Made by a program: the position numbers and the translations under genes. A DNA stretch of 64,000 nt. Source: an uncultured Pirellulaceae bacterium. Lineage in GTDB: Bacteria; Planctomycetota; Planctomycetia; Pirellulales; Pirellulaceae. The stretch spans positions 1-64,000 of the forward strand of contig CALHPU010000059.1 in NCBI GenBank assembly GCA_938036435.1. The letters run 5' to 3'. Each line of letters opens with the position of its first letter. Positions within the stretch are counted from its first letter, which is position 1. The notes beneath the pieces were generated by a model. That model was not told the DNA's origin, did not search any database, and worked only from the letters and a program-made list of their open reading frames with translations. Positions 7,998 to 17,703 of this stretch are shown piece by piece.

Positions 7998-10900
7998 TTG
8001 GCTTCCATTGCTACCGATTCACAGGAACAAAAACGTTCGGGCATCTGGACCCCCAGCTTTCAAAGTCTTCTTTGGACCAATTGGCTTACAGCGATAAACG
8101 ACAATGCGTTTCGATGGTTCGTCATCGGTGCCGGGAAAACGTATGTGACGCCCGGCAATGAAGGGCAGATTTTGATGCTGGGAACGATCCTGTTTGTTGT
8201 TCCCTATTTGTTACTGGCGGCTCCAGCGGGGTGGCTGGCCGATCGATACAGTAAGCGCAATGTCATCGTATCCTGCAAGGTGCTCGAGATTGTCGTGATG
8301 GTGATCGGCATCTGCTCGCTGTTGCTGGGCAGTTTGCAATTGCTGATGGTGACCGTGTTTTTGATGGGAGCCCAGAGCGCGTTGTTCTCTCCGGCCAAGA
8401 TTGGAACGATCCCGGAGCTGTTGGACGAATCAGAAATTTCTACCGGCAACGGCATCTTCAACCTCGCGACGCTCTCAGCGGTAATCATAGGTATGGGCAT
8501 CGGCGGATGGCTGGCCGATATGGCGGGCGATCGAGGCCAATCCAATATATGGCTCACAGGTGCGACGCTGATCGGTATCGCGGTTGCGGGCACCGTGATC
8601 AGTTTCGCGATTCGCTCGCAGGGGGCGGCCAAGCCTGACGCAAAATTTCCCACGAACCTTCCCGCGCGTACCTTCGCGGATCTTTATAGCCTGTTCTCGA
8701 TGGGGCGCCTTTTTCGTGTCGCGCTTGGTAGCCTATTTTTCTATGCCATCGCCAGTTTTGCTCAATTGAACATTGATACGTTCGCCGCCGAAAGTGGCAG
8801 CATCAACGAGACAGAGAAACTCCCGCTGTTAATTTCACTGGTTATGGGACTTGGCTTTGGCAGTTTGCTGGCTGGAATTATTTCCGGCGGCAAGATTGAG
8901 CTGGGATTGGTTCCTTGGGGTGCATTGGGAATGTGCATTTTCGGTTTGCTGTTGTTTTTTGTGCCTGCGGACTTCATCGGTGAGTCTATCGGGCTGAATT
9001 TTGTACTGGCCTGCGCTCTGCTGGCGGGGCTGGGGATTAGCGCGGGATTCTTTGATGTTCCATTGGCGTCATATTTGCAACACAACAGCCCACCCGATAG
9101 ACGTGGTGCCGTTCTATCGGCGTCAAATTTTATGACGTTTACTGGCATCGCCCTGATGGCAGTGTTGTACGCAGCGCTGACATTTGGAAACAACGCCGGT
9201 TCATTAAGCAAACTTTCGTCTGGTCTGTATCGCCCGTCGGTTTCCGCCGCTGAGGGTGCTTTGATTCAGGAGAAGGTGGGTCAGTACAGAGTGGCTGTAG
9301 CCGAAGAACTGTCGGGGGCAGACAAATCGGCCGGAGGTAAAATTAAAGTCAAAGCCGACGGTTTTCTGCAGGCGTTGCCGGAATCACTTCATAGTACTGC
9401 ATTTTCAAAAATGATCAGTAGCGAGATCGAATTGCGTAAAGAGGCCAATCTTCAAACGTCGATGGCCAACTTTAACAGCACCGATCGATTTTCTAGCTCT
9501 CAACAGCGACACATTCGAAAGATCCTTCAGCAATCGGGTAAGCTGCCGTTGTTTAGCTCCCGCAGCGTGTTTTTGATCATGGGACTTATGACCATCCCGG
9601 TTGTTCTTTATTCCATCTACCGGCTCTCGCGGGAGATGGTCAGGATGGCTTGGTTGGTGATGTTGCGTGTTGTTTATAAGATACGGATCACTGGTTTAGA
9701 AAATGTGCCAAAATCAGGTGCCGCAGTATTGGTCCCCAATCACTCGTCTTGGCTCGACGCGGTGATCTTTCGTGTCTTTCCACCGCGTCCGGTTCGAATT
9801 ATTGCTTGGGCCGGTAATTTCAAAAGTGGCGTGATGAAGAAGTGGGCCGATTTTTGCGGCGTCATTCTGATGGCTGGCGGCCCGAAATCGATACGCAACG
9901 CGTTCAAAGTCGCGCGCGAGGCACTGGACGAGGGGGAAATGCTGGGGGTGTTTGCCGAAGGAGGTATCTCGCGGTCGAACCAAGTCCGCAGCTTCAAACC
10001 GGGACTGTTGAAGATACTTGACGACCGGAAAGTGCCCATCGTCCCAGTGTATTTTGACGAATTGTGGGGTAGTATTTTTAGCTACTCCGAAGGCAAAGCG
10101 TTCACGAAATTCCCTCGAACGTTTCGTCGCCCCGTGTCCATCCATTTTGGCAAACCGGTCCAGCCGCATCCGGAAACGATGCATGAGATTCAAAAATCCG
10201 TCCAAAGATTGAGCGCCATAGCCGTGAACAATTACGCAAGTGAAATCACTCCACCGATTATTGAATTTGTTTACTCTTGTAAGCGGCAGAAGAAGAAATC
10301 AAAGATCGCGGATTCTTTGGGGTCCGAAGAGACCGGAGGGATGTTGCTGACTCGCGCGCTGGTCTTGCGACGTCTGCTCCGCCGTGAGGTTTTCTCGTCG
10401 GAGGAAACGAACGTCGGCATATTGATCCCGCCCACCGTCGGAGGTGCGATTGTCAATCTAACGCTGGGCCTCGATAAAAAAGTTGCCGTCAACCTGAATT
10501 ATTCTTTATCCGAAGATCTAATCAATCACTGCATCAAAGAAGCGGGAATCAAACACGTGCTGACCACGCGGAAGGTCGCCGAAAAACTAAAGTTTAATCT
10601 CGACGCAGAAGTGGTCTTCTTGGACGATCTCAAGGAGAAGGTCACCACGGCAGACAAGGCGGTCTCGTGGTTCGAGGCCTTTGTCATGCCGGGTTCCCTT
10701 TTGGTTCGGAAGCTTGGGTTGCTAACGCTTACGCCTGATGATGTGATGACGATTGTGTTCACGTCAGGCTCAACGGGCGTTCCCAAAGGCGTCATGCTGA
10801 GCCATCAGAATGTTTATTTTGATGTTCGCGGTTTCGAGAAGGCAGCTGGTTTCAGGAACAATGCCGATACTATCGTTGGGGTGTTGCCGTTCTTTCATTC

Positions 10901-11846
10901 ATTCGGCTATACCATTACGCTTTGGGCACCGATGATGTGCGATATACGCGGCGTGTATCATTTGAATCCGCTGGACGCGAAACAGATTGGCAAACTGACC
11001 AAGCGTTATGAAGGCACGATCTTGATGGCGACGCCGACGTTTTTGAGGAGCTACATGCGACGTTGTACGCCGGAGCAATTTGCTACGCTGGACGCCGTGG
11101 TGACTGGTGCCGAAAGACTGCCTCCAGAATTGGCGACTCAGTACGAGGAGAAATTTGGTGTGATGCCCGTTGAGGGCTATGGCGTAACGGAATTGTCTCC
11201 TGCCGTGGCGGCTAATATTCCCGCCTCCCGACAGACGGGGAAGTTTCAGGTGGATGCGAAGCCGGGTACCGTTGGGCGGCCGATCGCCAATGTGGCTGCG
11301 AAGGTGTGTGATCTGGATTCGGGAGAGGAACTGCCACCGAACGAATCCGGAATGCTATGGGTTACAGGGCCGATCGTGATGAAAGGCTACTTGAACAATC
11401 CCGAAGCCACCAAAGAAGTGATCGTCGACGGTTGGTATAAGACAGGTGACGTGGCGTTGATCGACGAAGACGGTTTCATCAAGATCACCGGCCGGATAAG
11501 CCGGTTTTCGAAGATTGGCGGCGAAATGGTGCCGCACTTGAAAATTGAAGAGTTGCTTTCGGAATATCTTGATACCACTCCAAATGATGATGAAGACGAC
11601 CACTTGGCTGTCGCCGTCACAGCGGTGCCCTGCAATAAAAAAGGTGAGCGATTGATTGTGCTCTATACGCGGAACCACAAAACGGTGGATGAGATGACGA
11701 GCGTTCTCAAGGCCGCCGGTTTGCCGAACGTGTTTATTCCTTCGGCTGACAGTTACTTTCGTGTCGATGCGTTGCCGATTCTTGGTACGGGGAAAATCGA
11801 TCTGAAGGGAATTAAGGACAAAGCGTTAGAGCTCGCGTGCGATTGA
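7998..11846 (+). CDS. aas: Trifunctional MFS / PlsC acyltransferase / AMP-dependent ligase (Aas type)
   Basis: The 1282-residue fusion is likely to flip, reacylate and activate acyl chains for lysophospholipid recycling. Residues 1 to about 410 form an LplT-like MFS transporter with about a dozen hydrophobic helices (start TNWLTAINDNAFRWF). A membrane segment near 525 leads into the acyltransferase, with NHSSWLD (His582, Asp587) and FAEGG (Glu654). About 770-1282 is an adenylate-forming ligase with TSGSTGVPKG (from Thr922), YGVTELSP and KTGDVALIDEDGF. The start is TTG 7998, because the first helix is needed and no ATG precedes it; CAGGA lies 10 bases upstream. E. coli Aas holds only the last two domains and LplT the first, so the triple fusion unites the whole pathway. 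Confidence 0.93.
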   Translation: MASIATDSQEQKRSGIWTPSFQSLLWTNWLTAINDNAFRWFVIGAGKTYVTPGNEGQILMLGTILFVVPYLLLAAPAGWLADRYSKRNVIVSCKVLEIVVMVIGICSLLLGSLQLLMVTVFLMGAQSALFSPAKIGTIPELLDESEISTGNGIFNLATLSAVIIGMGIGGWLADMAGDRGQSNIWLTGATLIGIAVAGTVISFAIRSQGAAKPDAKFPTNLPARTFADLYSLFSMGRLFRVALGSLFFYAIASFAQLNIDTFAAESGSINETEKLPLLISLVMGLGFGSLLAGIISGGKIELGLVPWGALGMCIFGLLLFFVPADFIGESIGLNFVLACALLAGLGISAGFFDVPLASYLQHNSPPDRRGAVLSASNFMTFTGIALMAVLYAALTFGNNAGSLSKLSSGLYRPSVSAAEGALIQEKVGQYRVAVAEELSGADKSAGGKIKVKADGFLQALPESLHSTAFSKMISSEIELRKEANLQTSMANFNSTDRFSSSQQRHIRKILQQSGKLPLFSSRSVFLIMGLMTIPVVLYSIYRLSREMVRMAWLVMLRVVYKIRITGLENVPKSGAAVLVPNHSSWLDAVIFRVFPPRPVRIIAWAGNFKSGVMKKWADFCGVILMAGGPKSIRNAFKVAREALDEGEMLGVFAEGGISRSNQVRSFKPGLLKILDDRKVPIVPVYFDELWGSIFSYSEGKAFTKFPRTFRRPVSIHFGKPVQPHPETMHEIQKSVQRLSAIAVNNYASEITPPIIEFVYSCKRQKKKSKIADSLGSEETGGMLLTRALVLRRLLRREVFSSEETNVGILIPPTVGGAIVNLTLGLDKKVAVNLNYSLSEDLINHCIKEAGIKHVLTTRKVAEKLKFNLDAEVVFLDDLKEKVTTADKAVSWFEAFVMPGSLLVRKLGLLTLTPDDVMTIVFTSGSTGVPKGVMLSHQNVYFDVRGFEKAAGFRNNADTIVGVLPFFHSFGYTITLWAPMMCDIRGVYHLNPLDAKQIGKLTKRYEGTILMATPTFLRSYMRRCTPEQFATLDAVVTGAERLPPELATQYEEKFGVMPVEGYGVTELSPAVAANIPASRQTGKFQVDAKPGTVGRPIANVAAKVCDLDSGEELPPNESGMLWVTGPIVMKGYLNNPEATKEVIVDGWYKTGDVALIDEDGFIKITGRISRFSKIGGEMVPHLKIEELLSEYLDTTPNDDEDDHLAVAVTAVPCNKKGERLIVLYTRNHKTVDEMTSVLKAAGLPNVFIPSADSYFRVDALPILGTGKIDLKGIKDKALELACD

Positions 11847-11936
11847 CCGGTGCTCCCCATGTGGCGGCGCGCGAGGCGGAATACACCAAACTTAATGTAC
11901 TAACCTTATGCACTTGTTTAACGCCTGAGGCCTAGG

Positions 11937-12108
11937 TTTTGAAGTTGCACTAACACAAGCCCGATGCGCAAGCGAGCGGATATTTCCGAGGATTTTTGAA
12001 GTCCTCGCTTACGTGTCGGGCTTGTATTGAAACCCTTCGCGATTTCAAATTTACGTGCGTTTTGTCGAATAGAATGTGAAATTTGCTTTCAAATGTGCAA
12101 CTTCAAAA
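11937..12108 (+). repeat. 172-bp TIR-bordered dispersed repeat, copy B
   Basis: The best-preserved copy. It has perfect 14-bp terminal inverted repeats, TTTTGAAGTTGCAC at 11937-11950 and GTGCAACTTCAAAA at 12095-12108. Its length is exactly that of copy A. Just inside the left end, ACAAGCCCGA pairs with TCGGGCTTGT across about 60 bases, extended by AAGCGAG / CTCGCTT, so the left half can fold into a long hairpin. The right half holds the conserved AGAATGTGAAATTTGCT. It contains no reading frame, and I see no clear target duplication. The unique sequence on either side (11847-11936 and 12109-12356) holds no gene. Confidence 0.9.
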
Positions 12109-12356
12109 GAACTGGGGCCGGCGTATGAACTGTCGGAGCCGCGTGCCCCTCACACTCAATGGGGCTTGTGAACGACAATGTTAGGTGAACGACAATGGTA
12201 ACAGAGAAGGTGATTTGGATCGGCCTGTGCAGGTGGATTCCGAGAGAACCGAGTGCTGTCAATTTTTCGTTGGGAGTTCCAACCTGGTGTAAAACTTAAG
12301 AATCTAATGAACGCATTGCGACGACAATTTGCCCAATGCCTGTGGCTTTATAGTCG

Positions 12357-12474
12357 GTGGGATTCGCCAGAATTCCAACCGGCTCTTCTTAAAGGAATTC
12401 TGGCGAATCCCACTACATCCATTTGAAATGGCGAATTCAACAAGAACTTCGTGCCACTAAGTTCTGGGAAGAAC
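12357..12474. repeat. GATTCGCCAGAATTC palindrome family, copy 2
   Basis: Nearly identical to copy 1 over about 118 bases: the same stem, the same 17-base loop and the same downstream segment (ATTCAACAAGAACTTCGTGC and on to GTTCTGGGAAGAAC). The identity breaks sharply at both ends (left at GGTGGGATTC, right after GAAGAAC), as expected for a mobile or gene-converted unit. It sits about 190 bases upstream of the DUF389 gene. In the following stretch, TATACT at 12579-12584 is a possible -10 box without a convincing -35. Confidence 0.88.
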
Positions 12475-12665
12475 TTTTTTCTGAGGCCGGAGGACAGAAG
12501 TGAACAAGGATTTTTGCTCAATAGTCGAACCCGCCCTCATGCAGTGGTGCCCAATGTCACAGAGAAATTAGATTTTGTTATACTAGCATCGGGTAAGTCG
12601 CGATGTGGTACTGTATCTTCTCGACAACCTAAACGGTTGAAACTTTCACTTCCTTATGAGTCATC

Positions 12666-14420
12666 ATGTCGGTCGCTGTCTATATTAACAAAGCCAGTGA
12701 GGCACACGCGCTGGTTTCTTGGGGCATACGCTTCGCTCATGCTGATTCTACCAGTCTATTGATCGTTGTCCCGCGACGGCAGAAGCAAGACGTTGCAAAA
12801 TTCGACTCGCTACTTCTAGAGGAGCGCGACCAAAACGCTGTTTTCGAAGCCGTATTTAGCGCGATCGAAACTCACTCAACCGACCATTTCGTGCTCAAAG
12901 AAAAAGTTGCTGCAGGGTATTCTGATCTTGAGCGCGTTCTAATTGAAACGCGCGAGATCGTGGCGACCAACCCGGAAGATGCCTTCGTGCAGAATGTTGC
13001 GACCATGGACATCAAGACATTGATCTTACCAGCGGTCGAAGACATTCAAACGTCATCCGAAACTGCCGGCTGGGCACAGCAGCTTTACGAGACCGCGCCT
13101 TGCGAGACCATGATGGTTCGTGGAGCGCCGCCGGAAAATGAACTCAACGTTTTGGTAGTTGCCAATAAAGACAGCGGCGCCGACGTTGCACTCAGCCGCG
13201 CTGTAACACTTGCATCTTCGTCAGCAACGGCTCTAACTGTTGACGAAAAAAGCGGGGCGCAACAGGCAGCCGGAAAGGTGGACTTTTTGTTCGTGCGTCC
13301 CGACGACGACGAAGTGGCTTATCAGGTTGCGGAGCTACACACGAAAAAGATTTTGTCCAAGGCCGGTTCGAAATGTAAAAACGTTGAGCCCGAAATCGTG
13401 TTGGCCGATAATTTGATGGAGGTGATGACGGACCGCTGTGACGATCGGGTAGATTTGATTCTGTTGGGTACCCGTCATCTTAAGACCATCCGCAGCCTGT
13501 TTCGTCAGACCTCATCAGGTGCCGTCTCCGAAGACTCGCAGTGCCGCAAACGAGCGATGGCCGTTATCCGCCCAGCCGTTCCGCTTGGGAATCGTTTCAG
13601 TCAAAAAATACAAATGGCGATTCGGGGTGTTGTACCTCAACTGGAAAAGGAAAGCCGAATCAGACTGGTGGATCGATTACAGGAAGGTTCCAGTTTCAAT
13701 TTTGATTTTGCGTCACTGATTGCACTTTCGACGATCATTGCCGCATTTGGATTGCTGGACGACTCTGCAGCGGTCGTGATTGGTGCGATGCTGGTCGCGC
13801 CTTTGATGACGCCACTGGTCGGGATTGGATTCGCCTTGATTCAGGGCAACGAGCGTCTAATGAGAACAGCGCTTAAGTCTGTGGTGTTAGGCTTTGCGGT
13901 AGCCTTTCTGATCGCGGCAGTATTGGGTTTCTTGACTTACTTCTTAACCACCATCGCCATCAGTGGTGAGATGGCGGCGCGAGATGAACCTTCTCTTCTC
14001 GATCTGTTAGTCGCGCTTTTCAGTGGGGTTGCGGCGGCGTACGCGATGAGCCGCCCAAATTTGCTATCGGCTCTGCCTGGTGTGGCGATCGCCGCAGCGT
14101 TGGTGCCGCCGATTGCAACGGCCGGCATGTCACTAACGATGGGAGACTCTACCCTTGGCGGTGGAGCGCTGCTGCTGTTCTTTACAAACATTGTGGCGAT
14201 TGTCTTGGGGACGGCAGTTACCTTCTGGGCTGTCGGCATCGACACGCGACTTGTAAAATCCGACGACGGAACTCGGCGGCGACCTCGGGTTTGGGCGCGG
14301 TATTGGTTTCTGGGCTTTGTTATCCTTTCGATTGCTCTGGCCGTTTGGATGGAGTACACCCATTCCAAGACGCTGATAGAGCGAGGAATAGATTGGTGGA
14401 AGCAGAACACGCCGCGATGA
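12666..14420 (+). CDS. DUF389 membrane protein with N-terminal USP-like region
   Basis: The 584-residue protein has a cytoplasmic N-terminal half (1 to about 320) reading like two diverged universal-stress-type alpha/beta units (INKASEAHALVSWGIRFA; ELNVLVVANKDSGADVALSRA; DLILLGTRHL). It is followed by a DUF389 membrane domain with FDFASLIALSTIIAAFGL, DDSAAVVIGAMLVAPLMTPL, a glycine/proline-rich helix GVAIAAALVPPIA and further helices to the C-terminus. The family is membrane-bound and of unknown transport function. The USP-DUF389 arrangement suggests nucleotide or stress sensing, which is inference. ATG 12666 lacks a strong ribosome site. It is convergent with the DUF11-type gene. Confidence 0.85.
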   Translation: MSVAVYINKASEAHALVSWGIRFAHADSTSLLIVVPRRQKQDVAKFDSLLLEERDQNAVFEAVFSAIETHSTDHFVLKEKVAAGYSDLERVLIETREIVATNPEDAFVQNVATMDIKTLILPAVEDIQTSSETAGWAQQLYETAPCETMMVRGAPPENELNVLVVANKDSGADVALSRAVTLASSSATALTVDEKSGAQQAAGKVDFLFVRPDDDEVAYQVAELHTKKILSKAGSKCKNVEPEIVLADNLMEVMTDRCDDRVDLILLGTRHLKTIRSLFRQTSSGAVSEDSQCRKRAMAVIRPAVPLGNRFSQKIQMAIRGVVPQLEKESRIRLVDRLQEGSSFNFDFASLIALSTIIAAFGLLDDSAAVVIGAMLVAPLMTPLVGIGFALIQGNERLMRTALKSVVLGFAVAFLIAAVLGFLTYFLTTIAISGEMAARDEPSLLDLLVALFSGVAAAYAMSRPNLLSALPGVAIAAALVPPIATAGMSLTMGDSTLGGGALLLFFTNIVAIVLGTAVTFWAVGIDTRLVKSDDGTRRRPRVWARYWFLGFVILSIALAVWMEYTHSKTLIERGIDWWKQNTPR

Positions 14421-14448
14421 CCCAAGAAAGTCATCGCCATTGTAAAAT

Positions 14449-14569
14449 TAGAGGAGGTTTCAAAAACAGATTTATGTTCCTTCGTAATGGGATTCGCCAG
14501 AATTCCATCTAGACTCTAGACCGTTCGGACTTCTGGCGAAGTCCAGTACCGGTTTCGAAATGCCCTCTA
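14449..14569. repeat. GATTCGCCAGAATTC palindrome family, copy 3 (nested)
   Basis: The inner inverted repeat at 14484-14506 (GGGATTCGCCAGAATTCC) pairs imperfectly with 14527-14549 (GGACTTCTGGCGAAGTCC). Further out, TAGAGGAGGTTTC at 14449-14461 matches the complement of GAAATGCCCTCTA at 14557-14569 at 10 of 13 positions, giving a nested element of 121 bp. It fills the space between two convergent genes, where it might act as a bidirectional terminator, but there is no T run. Confidence 0.75.
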
Positions 14570-14583
14570 GTAAGATTTATCGT

Positions 14584-17505
14584 TCAGGGTGCGACGCTGA
14601 TGAAATCGCTGGCCTGAGAATCACCTTCCAAACCCCTCGCCGCGGCGCCGACTTCGACAACAGGGCGACCTCCTTGGGTGCCGTTTACGCGAATTGCGAA
14701 AGACAGTGTATCGCCCGGTCGCATGCTGCGGCGCAATCCAAAGTCGTACACGTTACCGTTAGAGTTTTCGATCACAAGATTGTTATCCAGCGATTGATAA
14801 TCCTTAAACTGCAGTCCCGGCGGTACTAGGAACGAAACGGCAACGTCTTGTAACTCGCGCCTGCCCCGATTAGTCACCGAAAATTCGATAATGCCGTCTT
14901 CAGGCAATGCTTCGTTGGAGTTTCTGCTGCGAATTGCAGAAGTTACTGTCTTGACTTGAACGTCCAGTACCTCGCTGGCCAATAAGGAATCATCACGTGG
15001 GATCCCCACCACTCCACGATTAGGTTGAACGATCGCATTGGGATCATCACGTAGTGGATTGTCGGCGTCTACCCCACGACCGTCATCCAAATCAAATTGG
15101 GGATCACCATTGGGCGTGACACGCGGTGAGGCCCCGGGGCCAACGGTGCCCGGACGAATCGGTCCGACGTCAGGGTCTGCAAAACCCGGCCCTACGCCAT
15201 CAGAATTGGAATTGGGTTCGATTCTAATATCAAAACTGCGAGTGGCATTAATGTTAGAGGTGGAGGTCATCGCAAATTCAGACGTCGCATTACCGTCTGG
15301 ACTTAGACCAACATACTCAACCTCAAGAAGCTTCTCCTCGCCGGGTTCGATACTGCCGATTGCAAACGCGTACTCGTTGTCAGAGATGCGAGTAAACTGA
15401 AACTCATCCGTTGCTCGGACGGCCTCAAGTGAGTCAGAAAACCTATTGGTCAGCACGACCGAATCAATAGGCGTGTTACCAGTGTTCACGATTCGCGCGT
15501 TAACCTGAGCTGTTTCACCGACGGTGATCGGTGACTGGCCTTCCACGGACAACAGGGCATCCGGTAGAGTCGCGTTAGAAGCGTCAAGGCACTTTCCAGC
15601 CTCAAAGGCCTCGCCGCCACTGGTGGTGACGTTTAATTTTATGCATTGGGTGCCGGGCTGTTGCACGTTGAAGGCTAGGCTAACCTCACGCTTTTGACCA
15701 AAGTTAAGTTCCCTGATGCGAGTAACCACCGGGTTGGTCCGTCCGTCGGCGTAAAGCCCCGGATCGTAGGCAACCTGTAGCTCGATATCTTCGATCGGTT
15801 CGTCGCATTGGTTTTCAACGATAAACTTATAGACGACATCGTCTCCAACTCGCGCTGCGCTAGGACCATCGATCATCAAAGCCAAACACGGAGCACTGAT
15901 CTCTGTTTGAGAACAGGCTTCAGTACGCAAGCGGTCCGAATCAGATGCAACCTCGAAACACAAACCGGCGTTGCCTCGACGGTTGGATTTGAGCTGAACG
16001 TCGATGATTTTAGGCGGACTGCCCGGAGCGATATCGCCAAGTTGCCATTCCAATTGCCGACCAAATTCGACGGGCTTTGGCGTGCTGGAGATAAACTCAA
16101 GGCTGTCGTCAAGGTCTTTGGTGCGCACCACCACTCCACGAGCAACCTGATCGCCGGGATTAGTGACTGCGACGCGGTAATTGAATGGTTGGTCTTGATC
16201 AGCCGCTTTGGGGCCGACGGCGCGGATGGTCAGCGCCGGAGCGCTCCATGTCACCGTGGTCAGACCACTTTCAACAACCAGTTCTGGTTCATTGCCAAAA
16301 CCGGGCCGCACGATGTCGACACGCACTTGAGTGACGCCGGGTTCGAATTGGCCGGCCGGTTGACGGATCTGAGCAATCCCCTGCCCTTGTTCGTCAGTCG
16401 TTGCTAAAGCAGTATTGGATCCTGCAGGAGCGAACTCGGCAGGTGCTCCACCAACAATTGTGTATTTGATTTTCCAATCCTTGACGCCTTTGCCATCGGT
16501 CGATCGGTTGACGACCGTCGTCAGCGGGTAGACTGTCCCCGCGGTTGCTTTTGATGGTGTCGGAGTGGCCCACAATGCGTCAACCCATTGAATGACTGTC
16601 GTAGCGCGACGTCGGTCCCAGCCTTCGGCCTTGGGTGCAACTCCAGTGACGTAAGTGGTACCCGCGGAAGCCGACGATACACTGACGAAGGTCTGCCCTT
16701 TGGCCAATTCGATATCGTCACAAGGCGTCGGTGTGCCGCGCGTGAGCACCGTACGTTTCAAACCTGTTCTTCCCCAAGCGTACTGGCCGTCGAATTTTTT
16801 TGCTTCCGGTGATACGAGTCGGTTGAACGTCGAGTGATGCATGCCGCCAACCTCGATCAGTTGCCCTACGCTATCGTTGGACAGCATCCACTCAAGGGGT
16901 TGGTTGGTGGCCAAGTAGCCGTCGCCGCCGCAGATTCCGGTGATCACAACCACCTCGCTGCCAACCGGTGCAATAATTCTTGCGGGAGACATCAAAATTT
17001 CGCCTTGTTGACCGGCCGTTTTTCGTTCGTCCATATTCGGAACGAAATGCTTCTTGCTCTGCCTTTGATCTTCCGCACACTCACTGCCGCCGCATAGGGG
17101 GGCGCGGCGAGGCTGAGTAAACGCGGGACCAGATCGGCCAATGTTTCGGGGCGTGGATACATTTCCAAACGGATTGAGCCGAGCCGGAGGACGCGGTACA
17201 GGACCGTTTGGGAAACCGTTTCCAAAACGTCCTTGAGGAAAAACTCCCGGCCCAACCGTTCCCTGTCTGAGGGGATTTGTCAGCGTGTTTTGCGCTGCTG
17301 AGTTGGGGGTGAGGAGCTGTGTGCTGGTGTTGGGCAAGAAAATACGGTTGCCCGACGGATCGATTGCCGGAAGTCGAATCTGTGCCGACGCCGAATTGCA
17401 AAATAGGAAAAACATCAAACCAGACATGCAAATGACGATTGCTGACTTAATCAGCAACCACCTCTCGTGCGTCGTCGGTGGTAGGCTATAGTTTGAGGAA
17501 TTCAT
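14584..17505 (-). CDS. Large exported DUF11-type repeat protein
   Basis: The 973-residue protein starts at ATG 17505. An N-terminal hydrophobic stretch (LLIKSAIVICMSGLMFFLF, ending SASA) is a signal peptide. A Pro/Asn-rich linker follows. Several Ig-like beta domains of the DUF11/CARDB type come next, each with the pattern of a positive clause (VTNPGDQVARGVVVRTKDL; IENQ/VENQCDEPIEDIEL; IVNTGNTPIDSVVLTNRF; VTNRGRRELQDVAVSFLVP). The DUF11 repeat is common in giant surface proteins of bacteria and archaea and is not enzymatic. The C-terminal quarter is a low-complexity Pro/Asp/Gly spacer before the last repeat. No sorting motif is visible at the end. It probably acts in the envelope or on the surface. 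Confidence 0.82.
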   Translation of the reverse strand: MNSSNYSLPPTTHERWLLIKSAIVICMSGLMFFLFCNSASAQIRLPAIDPSGNRIFLPNTSTQLLTPNSAAQNTLTNPLRQGTVGPGVFPQGRFGNGFPNGPVPRPPARLNPFGNVSTPRNIGRSGPAFTQPRRAPLCGGSECAEDQRQSKKHFVPNMDERKTAGQQGEILMSPARIIAPVGSEVVVITGICGGDGYLATNQPLEWMLSNDSVGQLIEVGGMHHSTFNRLVSPEAKKFDGQYAWGRTGLKRTVLTRGTPTPCDDIELAKGQTFVSVSSASAGTTYVTGVAPKAEGWDRRRATTVIQWVDALWATPTPSKATAGTVYPLTTVVNRSTDGKGVKDWKIKYTIVGGAPAEFAPAGSNTALATTDEQGQGIAQIRQPAGQFEPGVTQVRVDIVRPGFGNEPELVVESGLTTVTWSAPALTIRAVGPKAADQDQPFNYRVAVTNPGDQVARGVVVRTKDLDDSLEFISSTPKPVEFGRQLEWQLGDIAPGSPPKIIDVQLKSNRRGNAGLCFEVASDSDRLRTEACSQTEISAPCLALMIDGPSAARVGDDVVYKFIVENQCDEPIEDIELQVAYDPGLYADGRTNPVVTRIRELNFGQKREVSLAFNVQQPGTQCIKLNVTTSGGEAFEAGKCLDASNATLPDALLSVEGQSPITVGETAQVNARIVNTGNTPIDSVVLTNRFSDSLEAVRATDEFQFTRISDNEYAFAIGSIEPGEEKLLEVEYVGLSPDGNATSEFAMTSTSNINATRSFDIRIEPNSNSDGVGPGFADPDVGPIRPGTVGPGASPRVTPNGDPQFDLDDGRGVDADNPLRDDPNAIVQPNRGVVGIPRDDSLLASEVLDVQVKTVTSAIRSRNSNEALPEDGIIEFSVTNRGRRELQDVAVSFLVPPGLQFKDYQSLDNNLVIENSNGNVYDFGLRRSMRPGDTLSFAIRVNGTQGGRPVVEVGAAARGLEGDSQASDFISVAP

Positions 17506-17703
17506 AACGTGCGATCCGTGCGTTTTTCCGAGAATACGGCGTGTAAGGGTAGCACGCCGTTAAGCCTCGGGTCGCTGGTCCGCGGAATTCGTACTCAATG
17601 AATATGATAAAGCGCGTCAGAGAAACCGATCGCCCCGGTCAGGTAAAAACTTCTCGTTATTCGGGCGTTGCCCACTGACGTACTGAAACTTTGGAGCTAA
17701 CAG

